From CAISDA01 sp050258555 (GTDB lineage: Bacteria > Bacteroidota > Ignavibacteria > UBA10030 > UBA8401): DNA of 64,000 nucleotides. Positions 29,177-37,882 of the stretch are shown here, piece after piece. How positions within the stretch are numbered: the first letter of the stretch is position 1; the number at the start of each line of letters is the position of its first letter. Location of the stretch: assembly GCA_050258555.1 (NCBI GenBank), contig JBLMZA010000071.1:1-64000 (forward strand), given 5' to 3'. The notes under the pieces are model-generated. The model did no database searches. It was not told where the DNA came from and worked only from the letters and a program-made list of their open reading frames with translations. The translations under genes and the position numbers were made by a program.

Positions 29177-29517
29177 TCAGTGCCTGCTTTCTTCTGCGCA
29201 ATGCGGATGGCGCCGAGCCTCTTCAGTTCGACGATGAACGGATGGTCGGAATGTTCCATGAACCGGAAGAGGCGGTCGATCTCTTCCTGTGCCTGCTGCA
29301 GCGCCGAGGGATCGATGGCCGCCACGGCTTTGGCCTCGATCTTTTCCTTGTCCGCATTTTCGATGGCGGCATCGACGATGCCCCACATCTTGAAGATCGA
29401 GAGGTGCTTTTCGGTGATCGTCGTTCCCTTGCTCAGCAGCACCCTGCCGGTCCTGTCCTTCACCTCGGCGCCGAGCACCATGCCCGGTTCGATGTCTTGT
29501 ATGTTGAGACTGATCAT
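29173..29517 (-). CDS. Small signalling-associated protein, unknown
   Basis: 114 residues from the ATG at 29517. The first ~50 residues (ISLNIQDIEPGMVLGAEV, GRVLLSKGTTIT) match the short beta domain often found in front of HD-GYP or HDOD domains; the rest is helical. It looks as if this N-terminal module were encoded as a separate gene beside the HDOD protein, which it overlaps by 4 bases. Direct partnership with that protein is inferred. CA-rich sequence covers the bases just before the start. Confidence 0.75.
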   Translation of the reverse strand: MISLNIQDIEPGMVLGAEVKDRTGRVLLSKGTTITEKHLSIFKMWGIVDAAIENADKEKIEAKAVAAIDPSALQQAQEEIDRLFRFMEHSDHPFIVELKRLGAIRIAQKKAGTE

Positions 29518-29564
29518 GTGTGTCCGTGTGTGTGCGTGCCATTCTGTCTGTGAACGGCCCCGTG

Positions 29565-32500
29565 TCAATGTGAGGCGGTCTGCGCCGAATAAAAGTCCTT
29601 CAGGAACTGCTCGAGCGCCGCCTTCACTGTCGAAAAATCATGCTCGAGCTTCGTATAGAGTTCGAGCACGCCCTCGAGCGTCTGCTGCTTGCCCCGGCTT
29701 TCGATTTCCGAACAGGTCGGCACAAGCAGCCGCACGCCCATGTTGCCCGAACTGCCCTTGAGCGTATGGGCGGCGATGGTGAGCTTCTGCAGATCGCCGG
29801 CCGTCAGCGATGAATAAATCGACGCGATGCGCTTGACGGAGTCGTTCAAATACATGGTCACCAGCACACGCAGAAGCTCCGGCTCATCCTCGCCTCCGAT
29901 CGCGCTCAGCTCATGCAGGCGTTTGATGTCGATGATCCCGGCCTCGCCGGCTGCCGGCTGCTGCTGCACATCGGCCTGCGTGACCGTCTGCGGGGCTGTC
30001 TCACGCTTCGCGGGCATCCAGCGCCTGATCATCTCCAGAAGATCGGTGTGACGCACGGGCTTCGAGATGTAATCATCCATGCCCGACTCGAGGCACCGTT
30101 CTTTGTCTCCCTGGAGCGCGTTGGCCGTCATGGCGACAATGGTCATATGCCTGCCCTGCGTTTCGCGCGCGCGGATCTGCCGCGTGGCCTCGAAACCGTC
30201 CATCTCCGGCATCTGGCAGTCCATCAGCACAATGTCGTACGGCGCATTGGCGACAGCCTGCACCGCCTCGAGGCCGTCGGCCACGACATCGGCGCTGCAT
30301 CCGAGCTTCTCGAGCATGCGCTTGGCCACCTTCTGGTTGACGATGTTGTCTTCAGCCACCAGAATGCGGATGTGGCTGAATTCCGATCGATCGGTCTCGA
30401 CCGACTCCGGCTCCGGCGCCGGTGCGGCTTTCGGCACCGGCGTGACGACGCTCATAATGGCGTTATAGAGGTCGGCCTGCCGGACCGGTTTGGTCAGCGT
30501 CGTTTCGATGCCGACGGCATCGAGTTCCTCTTTATCCAGCACGCCAAGCGATGTGAGCAGGATCAGCCTCGTGGCCGAGAGTTCGCGGTCGGCCTTGATG
30601 GCCGCGGCGAGCTGGAGTCCGTTCATTTCCGGCATCTGCATATCGAGCGCGGCGATCGCATACGGCGTGCCGGCACGCACGGCCGAGCGGAGGAGTTCGA
30701 GCGCCTGGCGGGCGTTTTCGGCGAAGCCGGCAAGGATGCCCCAGGGAAGCACCTGATGATGGACGACCTTGCGGTTGGTGGCATTGTCGTCCACAATCAG
30801 CATCCGGACGCCGGCAAGCGCCATGCGCTGTCCCTGACGCTGTTGCTGCGCCGCCTGCTGCTTTTCAAAGATCGCCGTGAACCAGAACGTACTTCCTTTG
30901 CCGATCTCGCTTTCCACGCCGATCTCTCCGTGCATCATCTCGACCAGCTGCTTTGAGATCGCAAGGCCGAGTCCTGTGCCTCCGTATTTTCGCGTGGTCG
31001 AACCGTCGGCCTGCATGAAGGGCTGGAAGAGCCGCTCGCGGGCATCCTTCGAGATGCCGATGCCTGTGTCCGTTATTGCAAAACGCAGGCGGACGCTCGT
31101 TTCCGACTCCTCCTCCTTCCGAACGCGCACGATCACCTCGCCGCGTTCGGTGAATTTGATCGAGTTGCCGAGAAGATTGATCAGGATCTGGCGCAGGCGC
31201 CCCGGATCGCCGCGCAGGCCCGGGGGCACATCGTTGTAGACAAGACACACGAGCTCGAGCTTCTTTTCCTCGGCGCGGTGCGCCATGAGCTCGACGGTTT
31301 CCTCGACCGTCGTACGCACGGAAAAGTCGAGCGTCTCCATCGTGAGCTTGCCGGCTTCAATCTTCGAAAAGTCCAGGATGTCGTTGATGATCGTCAAGAG
31401 CGCTTCACCCGACGATCGGATGATGTCGACATATTCATGCTGCTCGCTGCTGAGTCCCGACTCCAGGAGCAGTCCCGTCATGCCGATGATGCCGTTCATC
31501 GGCGTGCGGATCTCATGGCTCATATTGGCGACGAATTCCGACTTGAGGCGCGAGGCTTCCAGCGCCGCCTCGCGCGCGTCGATCAGCTCCTGCGTCTGCA
31601 TCTGCAGCACGCCGGCCTGCACTTCGGCCTGGTATTTCGCCTCGAAGAGCTCCTCGTTGTTGCGCGCCAGTTCCTCTTCGATGTTCTTGCGGTCGGTGAT
31701 GTCGCGATAGGCGCTCAAAAACATCGTCCGCTCGTTGAAGCGCACCATCGAGGTCGAGACCAGGAGCGTGCGGCGCTCGCCGCATTTGGTCGTGATCGTG
31801 GTCTCGGTTTCCGGACCGCGTCCGGTCTCGATGACCATGTTGAGCCCGTCCAGCGCCTGGAAGCGATCGGCTTCGTCCGGATAGAGCAGAAGGCTGAAAT
31901 CCTTCGCCGCATTCGCCTCTTCGAGCGAATATCCGGTGAGCTCGGTCATCTTCGAATTGAAGATCTCGAACTTTCCCGATTCGTCCGACAGCGTGATGCC
32001 CTCCTGCACCGATTCGATGATCATGCCGAGCCGGTGCGCCGCCTCCTTATGCGCCTCTTCGGCGGCACGGCGCTTGGTGATGTCGCGCGAAACGGTCTGA
32101 TAGCGGATCACCGTTCCGGAGCCGTCGACCACCACCTGCGTCATGGTCTCGAACCACACATACGATCCGTCCGTGTGCCTGAGCCGGTGGCGGATCGCCG
32201 TTTCGGTCATCGAGGCGGCCCCGCCTGCAATGTGGCGGATGACGCGCCGGAAGTCCTCCGGATGCAGAAGCCGCAGCGGTGTCATGCCCTGGAGGTCCGA
32301 TGGCGCGTAGCCCAGAAGCTCCTTCACCGAGGGAGAGACATAGGAGAGCTCGCCGTGCGGCGTGAACAGGCTCACCATGTCGCGCATCGTCTCCGAGATC
32401 AGCCGGAAGCGCTCTTCGCTCGCCCGGAGCTCATCCTCGACGAGCTTGCGCTCGATGAACTGCCCGATCTGGCTGCCCAGGGCGTCCATGATGGCCACCA

Positions 32501-33377
32501 TGGGCTCATCGGATTCCTGGCGGCGTGATGAAAAGAAGTTGACGACGCCGAGCACCCTCCCGTTGTGCTTGATGGGAAATGAGACGGCGCTGTACATATT
32601 GAAGACCAGCGCCAGGCGCGAGCCGGCGTAGTCAGAGTGCAGAAGGATGTTGTCGATCCAGAGCGCCTCGCCGCTTTGCCACACGGCCCCGGCGATGCCC
32701 TTTCCCTTTTCGAACGTCTTGAGGCGGACGATCTCCTTGAATTCCGCACAGCGGATCGAGGGCAGATGCCAGAAGTCGACGCACCGCAGCACTTTCGCGC
32801 GCTCGTCGACCTGCCAGACTTCGGCGATCTCCCACTCGAGCGCCTCGCAGACGCATTTGAGTATGCGCGGAATGGCTTCGGCCAGCGAATGCGACGCCGC
32901 AAGGATGGCCGTGACATCATGCTGGGCCTCGAGCCGGCGCTGCGCATTTTTCTGTTCGGTGATGTCGTGCTGAATGCTGAGGAACTTCTCGGCGCGTCCC
33001 GTCGCCGGATCGATCATCGGCACCATCGTGGAATCGACCCAGAAATACTTGCCGGATTTCGCCTTGCTCTTGATCTCGCCGCGCCAGAGCCTGCCCGATC
33101 CTGCCGCTTCGTACATGGCATCGAAGAAGCCGGAGGTATGGTGTCCGGCATCCACGATCGATGCGTGCGTGCCCAGCAGCTCCTCGCAGCTGTACCCGGA
33201 GAGCCTGCAGAACAAATCGTTGACATACGTGTAGACGCCACGGGCATCGGTAACGCAGATGATCATCGTCTGGTTGATGACGCCGCGCGCATCGGGGAAG
33301 ATGCCGCTGAATCCGTCAAAGGCAGTGCCGTCGGATGCGGGTTCGCTTCGGTGACCGTTTGTTTTGCTGGGAGCCAT
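29565..33377 (-). CDS. Large hybrid histidine kinase: PAS-GAF-PAS-PAS-HK-REC-REC-HPt
   Basis: 1270 residues, no membrane helix, so a cytoplasmic sensor. Approximate layout: PAS 30-140, GAF 150-310, PAS 320-435, PAS 445-565, coiled coil, HisKA with His621 in FVANMSHEIRTPMNG, HATPase 735-855 (DTGIGISKDARERLF, GGTGLGLAISK), first receiver 880-995 (IAALDMQMPEMNG), second receiver 1020-1140 (IVLMDCQMPEMDGFEATR), HPt 1160-1260 (AAHTLKGSSGNMG). The first receiver has diverged from the second. It begins after the cheW terminator and runs toward the 114-residue gene with a 47-base gap, probably in one signalling operon. Confidence 0.93.
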   Translation of the reverse strand: MAPSKTNGHRSEPASDGTAFDGFSGIFPDARGVINQTMIICVTDARGVYTYVNDLFCRLSGYSCEELLGTHASIVDAGHHTSGFFDAMYEAAGSGRLWRGEIKSKAKSGKYFWVDSTMVPMIDPATGRAEKFLSIQHDITEQKNAQRRLEAQHDVTAILAASHSLAEAIPRILKCVCEALEWEIAEVWQVDERAKVLRCVDFWHLPSIRCAEFKEIVRLKTFEKGKGIAGAVWQSGEALWIDNILLHSDYAGSRLALVFNMYSAVSFPIKHNGRVLGVVNFFSSRRQESDEPMVAIMDALGSQIGQFIERKLVEDELRASEERFRLISETMRDMVSLFTPHGELSYVSPSVKELLGYAPSDLQGMTPLRLLHPEDFRRVIRHIAGGAASMTETAIRHRLRHTDGSYVWFETMTQVVVDGSGTVIRYQTVSRDITKRRAAEEAHKEAAHRLGMIIESVQEGITLSDESGKFEIFNSKMTELTGYSLEEANAAKDFSLLLYPDEADRFQALDGLNMVIETGRGPETETTITTKCGERRTLLVSTSMVRFNERTMFLSAYRDITDRKNIEEELARNNEELFEAKYQAEVQAGVLQMQTQELIDAREAALEASRLKSEFVANMSHEIRTPMNGIIGMTGLLLESGLSSEQHEYVDIIRSSGEALLTIINDILDFSKIEAGKLTMETLDFSVRTTVEETVELMAHRAEEKKLELVCLVYNDVPPGLRGDPGRLRQILINLLGNSIKFTERGEVIVRVRKEEESETSVRLRFAITDTGIGISKDARERLFQPFMQADGSTTRKYGGTGLGLAISKQLVEMMHGEIGVESEIGKGSTFWFTAIFEKQQAAQQQRQGQRMALAGVRMLIVDDNATNRKVVHHQVLPWGILAGFAENARQALELLRSAVRAGTPYAIAALDMQMPEMNGLQLAAAIKADRELSATRLILLTSLGVLDKEELDAVGIETTLTKPVRQADLYNAIMSVVTPVPKAAPAPEPESVETDRSEFSHIRILVAEDNIVNQKVAKRMLEKLGCSADVVADGLEAVQAVANAPYDIVLMDCQMPEMDGFEATRQIRARETQGRHMTIVAMTANALQGDKERCLESGMDDYISKPVRHTDLLEMIRRWMPAKRETAPQTVTQADVQQQPAAGEAGIIDIKRLHELSAIGGEDEPELLRVLVTMYLNDSVKRIASIYSSLTAGDLQKLTIAAHTLKGSSGNMGVRLLVPTCSEIESRGKQQTLEGVLELYTKLEHDFSTVKAALEQFLKDFYSAQTASH

Positions 33378-33406
33378 GCATTCGTTTGTTTAGTCACTAT
33401 AAATGA

Positions 33407-33444
33407 AATCCAACCCTCGTGAGATGAAACTGCCGGGTTGGATT
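33407..33444 (-). terminator. Terminator after cheW
   Basis: A perfect 10-bp stem, AATCCAACCC with GGGTTGGATT, followed by TCATTT on the minus strand. A second GC-rich inverted repeat (GGCCC/GGGCC) lies just before it near 33475. Together they separate cheW from the kinase gene. Confidence 0.65.
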
Positions 33445-33512
33445 CCTAACTACACAGATCATTCCGCTTGCGGCCCGCCCCCTTGGGCCCCGCGAATAGA
33501 GGGAAACACGCC

Positions 33513-34001
33513 TCAGGCAACCGACTGCAGCTGTGATTTCTCACCGTCCGAGAGGATCTTCTCCAGGTCGAGAAGAATCAGCAGGCGGTCTTCCAGTTTC
33601 GCCACCGAGGTGATGTAATCGGTCGTCATATTCTGTGTCACCGTCTGCGGAGGCGGTTCGGTGATGCTCTTGGGGATGCGAAGCACTTCGCTGACCGCAT
33701 CGACCACGAAGCCCACGGTCTTGCCGACGAGTTCGACGACGACGATGCGCGTGTTTTTCGTGTGCGCGATACGGGGCATGCCGAAGCGCGAACGGAGGTC
33801 GATCACGGGAATCACCTTGCCGCGCAGATTGATCACGCCGTCGACGTACGAGGGCGAGTTCGGCACCTGCGTGACATTGAGCATGCGGTTGATCTCCTGC
33901 ACTTTCAGGATATCGACGCCGAACTCCTCTTCGCCGATATTGAAGCTCACAAGCTGCAGCAGTTCTGAGCCCGTAGCATCGGTTTTTTGTGTTTCTGCCA
34001 T
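33513..34001 (-). CDS. cheW: Chemotaxis coupling protein CheW
   Basis: 162 residues, one CheW domain: LVSFNIGEEEFGVDILKVQEI at the start, then YVDGVINLRGKVIPVIDLR and VGFVVDAVSEVLRIP. It bridges MCPs and CheA in the receptor array at the inner membrane. It lies downstream of an MCP gene on the same strand with 123 bases between, where a weak hairpin overlaps the MCP stop. Confidence 0.95.
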   Translation of the reverse strand: MAETQKTDATGSELLQLVSFNIGEEEFGVDILKVQEINRMLNVTQVPNSPSYVDGVINLRGKVIPVIDLRSRFGMPRIAHTKNTRIVVVELVGKTVGFVVDAVSEVLRIPKSITEPPPQTVTQNMTTDYITSVAKLEDRLLILLDLEKILSDGEKSQLQSVA

Positions 34002-34124
34002 CGTCTGATCCTTTCAATGTTGAATGGAAGTAAAATTTCGGTGCGACACAGAAAAGCCGGAAAGAACCAGGTTAGTGCATGTGCTAAACTTACATAAATA
34101 ACCCGTCTTACGCAACACCGCCGG

Positions 34125-35987
34125 TCAGCGGCGGACCAGCTTTCCGTCATTCGAACGAAGCGAAGCCGGCTGTTTGCCCGCCACATGATGCAGCGCGGAC
34201 CCGCCGAGCACGAACTGGCCGAGCATTCCCTGCAGATTCTGCGTGAGCCGGTTCAGGTCCTCGGCTGCGCGCGCAATCTGCTGCGTGCCGCCGGCCGATT
34301 CCTGCGTCACATTGGTGATCGCCTCGATGTTCTTGCTGATATGCTCGGCCGATGCGGACTGCTGTTCGCTTGCGGCCGCCACAGAGGCGATCACATCGAC
34401 CACTTTCTCCGCGCCTTCGATGATGAGCCTGAGCGACTCTCCGGACTTCTCGGCAAGCGCCTTGCCGCGCTCCACTTCCTTCGTTCCCTGCTGCATCGAC
34501 TGGACGGCGCCTGCCGTGTCTTTCTGTATCTGCTTGATCATGCCGGCGATTTCCTTCGTGGCCTTCGTCGTGCGCTCGGCCAGTTTTCTCACTTCATCGG
34601 CAACGACGGCGAAGCCCCGGCCCTGCTCTCCGGCCCTGGCGGCTTCGATCGCCGCATTCAATGCCAGCAGGTTCGTCTGGTCGGCGATGTCGTCGATCAC
34701 CTGGATGATCTCGCCGATCTGGTCCGAGGATCTGCCGAGCTCTCTGACGGTCTCGGAAGATTCGCGGACGACTTCCTGAATCCGGTTCATGCCCGAGATC
34801 GTATCGATCACGATTCTTCCGCCTTCTTTGGCGTTGTCGCCATACATGCGCGAGAGTTCGGCGGCCGTTGCGGCATTTTTCGTCGTATCGATGATCGTGC
34901 GCGTCATTTCTTCGACGGCCGTCGCGACTTCGCTTGCCTGATGCGTCTGTTCCTGCGCGCCGGCGGCCATCTCTTCGGCCGAGGAGGATATCTGTCCGGA
35001 TGCGCTGGCGGTCGATTCGACGGCATCGGTCACCTGCGCCAGCATCGTGCGGATCTTGCCGACGGCGGTGTTGAAGCCGGCAAAGAGCTTGCCGATCGCA
35101 TCGTCTTTTTCCGCCTTGATGTTCACGGTCAGGTCTCCGTCGGCGAAGCGGCTCATTTCGACGAGCATCGTGTCGACGCTGCGCGAATAATACTGCTCCT
35201 GCGCCAGCACCGCCTCCTTGGTCCTGTTGGCTTCTGCGGCCGCCTGCTCTGCCGCCTCGCCCTTCTGCTTGACTTCATCGACCAGCGTGCGGATATTTTC
35301 CACCATGCTGTTCACATCGCGCGTCAGATCCCCGATTTCATCCTTCGAGCTCACCTCGACCTGCCCGGAGAGGTCGCCATGCGCCACAGCGTAGGCAAGT
35401 TTGCCGAGCTTGATCACGGGCTTCGTGATCGAATTGGCCAGATAGAAGACCACGCCCAAAATGCCCGCTCCCACGGCGAGCGAGATCAGGAGCGACCAGA
35501 GAATGGCCGCCCGCTTGTCGGCCGCGAGCATTTCCGTCGAAATGCAGACTTTGACCGATCCGATCATCGACGATTCGCCGCCGCGCGGGGTCACCGGCGC
35601 ATTGAAAACCACGACGTCCGTGCCGGAGGCATCCTTCGATGCCTCGATCCCCACGGCTTTCAGGTCCTTTGCCGCCTTCACATCCGACGGGATGGCCCCG
35701 TCGCCGCGGCTGGCGATCTTGCCGCCCTGATCGTTGTAGAAGACGATGTAGCGGACTTCCTGATCGGTCATGGCGTAATCCATGAACGCGCCGAGCTGCG
35801 TCGAATCCTGCATCAGCACGCCCATCTTGCCGTTGCTGGCAAGGCTCGAGGCGACGGAGACGCCCCGTTTGTGGAACTGCTGTTCAATCGATTCGCCCAG
35901 CAGCGTAATATAGACTCCGCTTAACGTGACCGTCAGAAGTACAATCGCACCGGCGATCGGAAGCAGTAATTTTGAACGTAACTTCAT
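34125..35987 (-). CDS. Methyl-accepting chemotaxis protein
   Basis: 620 residues. TM1 about 8-28; periplasmic sensing region about 30-165; TM2 about 168-190; HAMP about 190-245; then the signalling domain with the hairpin-tip block around EIIQVIDDIADQTNLLALNAAIEAARAGEQGRGFAVVADEVR (residues about 430-475). The C-terminus lacks an NWETF-type CheR tether. GGAAGGATAACCG lies just before the ATG. It follows the periplasmic-protein gene by 44 bases, and both lie behind the sigma-28 promoter at 36662. Confidence 0.96.
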   Translation of the reverse strand: MKLRSKLLLPIAGAIVLLTVTLSGVYITLLGESIEQQFHKRGVSVASSLASNGKMGVLMQDSTQLGAFMDYAMTDQEVRYIVFYNDQGGKIASRGDGAIPSDVKAAKDLKAVGIEASKDASGTDVVVFNAPVTPRGGESSMIGSVKVCISTEMLAADKRAAILWSLLISLAVGAGILGVVFYLANSITKPVIKLGKLAYAVAHGDLSGQVEVSSKDEIGDLTRDVNSMVENIRTLVDEVKQKGEAAEQAAAEANRTKEAVLAQEQYYSRSVDTMLVEMSRFADGDLTVNIKAEKDDAIGKLFAGFNTAVGKIRTMLAQVTDAVESTASASGQISSSAEEMAAGAQEQTHQASEVATAVEEMTRTIIDTTKNAATAAELSRMYGDNAKEGGRIVIDTISGMNRIQEVVRESSETVRELGRSSDQIGEIIQVIDDIADQTNLLALNAAIEAARAGEQGRGFAVVADEVRKLAERTTKATKEIAGMIKQIQKDTAGAVQSMQQGTKEVERGKALAEKSGESLRLIIEGAEKVVDVIASVAAASEQQSASAEHISKNIEAITNVTQESAGGTQQIARAAEDLNRLTQNLQGMLGQFVLGGSALHHVAGKQPASLRSNDGKLVRR

Positions 35988-36031
35988 CGGTTATCCTTCC
36001 GGGAAGAAATAGGTGGAGATCACATGATGTG

Positions 36032-36592
36032 TCACTGCTGCACAAAGTTGATGCCCGAGGCTTCGGCCGGCACGCTGGCGCCGACCACCGCGGCAATCTT
36101 TTTGTTGACGAATGCCGTCAATTTGCCGTCTTCAGACTGTATCGCGCAGAGCGCGCCGCCTGCGACCAGGTTCTTTGCCGGCACGCACAAGCCGACTTTA
36201 TCCATGACCGCGTTTTCAATCAGATACTGCATGCCGAGCCCCATGACGATTTCATCGGCCGGGTCCGGAATCCAGAGCATCTGAATCTTTTTATCAGACA
36301 CGAGTTTCTTATAGAGCGACGCCACTTCGCGCGCATCCTTCGGCTTTGCAATCACCACCGTCACGCCCTGCGACATGCCCGCGCGCGTGATATCCTGCGT
36401 CATCTTATCATTGAGGATGCTGCTGATCACGCCGACTGTTTTAAGATCGGACTTGATGGTCTTCATGACGGCAACCTGCTGACCAAGCGAAGCCCTCTGT
36501 GCAACGGCGGTGGAGGAAAATAATGCAAGGCAGGAAAGGAACATCGCCGCAGACAGGAGATGTTTACGCAGTGTCGTAGCAGAATCGATCAT
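36032..36592 (-). CDS. Small periplasmic protein, ABC-substrate-binding-like
   Basis: 186 residues with a signal peptide (about 1-32, ending in STAVAQ). The body resembles one lobe of the TrpX/YcjN-type ABC substrate-binding family: a helix-strand with DAREVASLYKKLVSDKKIQMLWIPDP, then VGLCVPAKNLVAGGALCAI. It is too short for a two-lobe binding protein. Because it is cotranscribed with an MCP, it may present a ligand to that receptor or modulate it. That role is inferred from context, and YfiR-like regulators are another possibility. Confidence 0.6.
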   Translation of the reverse strand: MIDSATTLRKHLLSAAMFLSCLALFSSTAVAQRASLGQQVAVMKTIKSDLKTVGVISSILNDKMTQDITRAGMSQGVTVVIAKPKDAREVASLYKKLVSDKKIQMLWIPDPADEIVMGLGMQYLIENAVMDKVGLCVPAKNLVAGGALCAIQSEDGKLTAFVNKKIAAVVGASVPAEASGINFVQQ

Positions 36593-36661
36593 ATGTTTTC
36601 CCTTTGATGTGGATCTTGTCCGTAAGTAGAACCCTCAAAATTTTTCACAACATCAATGGTA

Positions 36662-36688
36662 TTATCGACCTGAGAACGCAAAACTTTA
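36662..36688 (-). promoter_or_regulatory. Sigma-28 (FliA) promoter
   Basis: Minus strand TAAAGTTT, 11 bases, GTCGATAA. The Gram-negative FliA consensus is TAAAGTTT-N11-GCCGATAA, so 15 of 16 positions match with exact spacing. About 70 bases upstream of the periplasmic-protein/MCP pair. Confidence 0.8.
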
Positions 36689-36768
36689 TCGGCTTTCGGA
36701 AACCGGAGGAAAGTTAGTTTACGATGTCTGCATATACATGCAGGAAAAGCGAAAGCGAGAAGATGCGG

Positions 36769-37866
36769 TCATCTGCGTCCCGTCAGTTTCACCAGCGCCT
36801 CCGGTATCTGTTCAAGCGGAACGATCGAATCGGCGAGACCGGCATCGACAGCCGACTTCGGCATGCCGTAGACGACGCATGTGTCCTCGTTCTGCGCCAG
36901 GCAATAGCCGTTGCGCGCCTTGATGAGTCTCAGCCCCTCCAGTCCGTCGTGCCCCATGCCGGTCATGATCACGCCGAGCACGTTACGGTTGTAGGCCTGA
37001 ACGGCCGATTCCATCATCACATCCACGCTCGGCCGGTGCAGCGTCGTTGCCGGCTGCTCCGAAATGGAGATCACGGGCGCCGATGCGCCGCTTCGCACGG
37101 CCTTCATATGGAATCCGCCCTGCGCGATATACGCGGTGCCGGGCCTGATCGTCTCGCCATGCTCGGCCTCCTTCACCGTAATCTGGCTCATGCCGTTGAG
37201 CCGGTCTGAGAGCGATTTCGTGAACTTCGGCGGCATATGCTGCACAATGAGAATGGGAAGCGGAAATTCCTTCGGCAGCATCGGAATGATCTTCTGCAGT
37301 GAAAACGGTCCGCCGGTGGAGATGCCGAGCGCCACCACCTGGAAATCGATCGAGGAGGGCCGGAAGACGCTCTCGGATCCGGGCTTGGACGCGGCCACGG
37401 GCGCAGCCGGCTGCAGCTTCTGGGCGATGCCGCGGATGCTGGCCAGACGCCGCGAGAGCGAACGGCTGCGCGCGATCGCCTTCACCTTCTCGATCAGGTC
37501 TTCCTTGATCTTGACGATGTCGAGGCTCACATACGACAGCTGCTTCGGTATGAAATCCACCGCGCCCAGGTCCATCGCCTTCAGCGTCGCTTCGGCGCCT
37601 TCGGTCGTGATGGAACTCACCATGAGCACGGGCGCCGGACAGTCCTTCATGATCTTCTCGAGCGCCGTGAGCCCGTCCATGCGCGGCATCTCGACATCCA
37701 TCGTGATGACATCGGGCCTGAGCGCCTTCGCCTTTTCATACCCGTCCAGACCGTCGCGCGCCGTGCCGATGATCTTGATGCCCGGATCGGATTCCAGCAT
37801 GATCGACAGCGACTTGCGCATGAAGGCGGAATCATCGACGATCAGTACGTTCACTATTGGAGACAT
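36769..37866 (-). CDS. cheB: Chemotaxis protein-glutamate methylesterase CheB
   Basis: 365 residues: receiver domain about 1-120 (VDDSAFMRKSL, VITMDVEMPRMDG) and C-terminal methylesterase domain from about 175, with the catalytic Ser in LGISTGGPFSLQ, His in IVQHMPPKFTKSL, and Asp in VIMTGMGHDGLEG. It demethylates MCPs for adaptation after phosphorylation by CheA. Last gene of the che operon, 16 bases after cheA. Confidence 0.96.
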   Translation of the reverse strand: MSPIVNVLIVDDSAFMRKSLSIMLESDPGIKIIGTARDGLDGYEKAKALRPDVITMDVEMPRMDGLTALEKIMKDCPAPVLMVSSITTEGAEATLKAMDLGAVDFIPKQLSYVSLDIVKIKEDLIEKVKAIARSRSLSRRLASIRGIAQKLQPAAPVAASKPGSESVFRPSSIDFQVVALGISTGGPFSLQKIIPMLPKEFPLPILIVQHMPPKFTKSLSDRLNGMSQITVKEAEHGETIRPGTAYIAQGGFHMKAVRSGASAPVISISEQPATTLHRPSVDVMMESAVQAYNRNVLGVIMTGMGHDGLEGLRLIKARNGYCLAQNEDTCVVYGMPKSAVDAGLADSIVPLEQIPEALVKLTGRR

Positions 37867-37882
37867 GAGCAGTGTTTCGTTG

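Noticed and set aside
34118..34134. CCGCCG/CGGCGG hairpin over the MCP stop codon as a terminator.
   Set aside because: The stem is only 6 bp, it includes the stop codon in the loop, and no T run follows.
36686..36693. A second GCCGATAA, overlapping the -35 of the sigma-28 promoter at 36662.
   Set aside because: No TAAA-like element lies 15 bases upstream; the GTCGATAA site with TAAAGTTT at N11 explains the region.
36726..36745. CTGCAT/ATGCAG palindrome after cheB as a terminator.
   Set aside because: Six-base stem with no T run; not distinguishable from chance.
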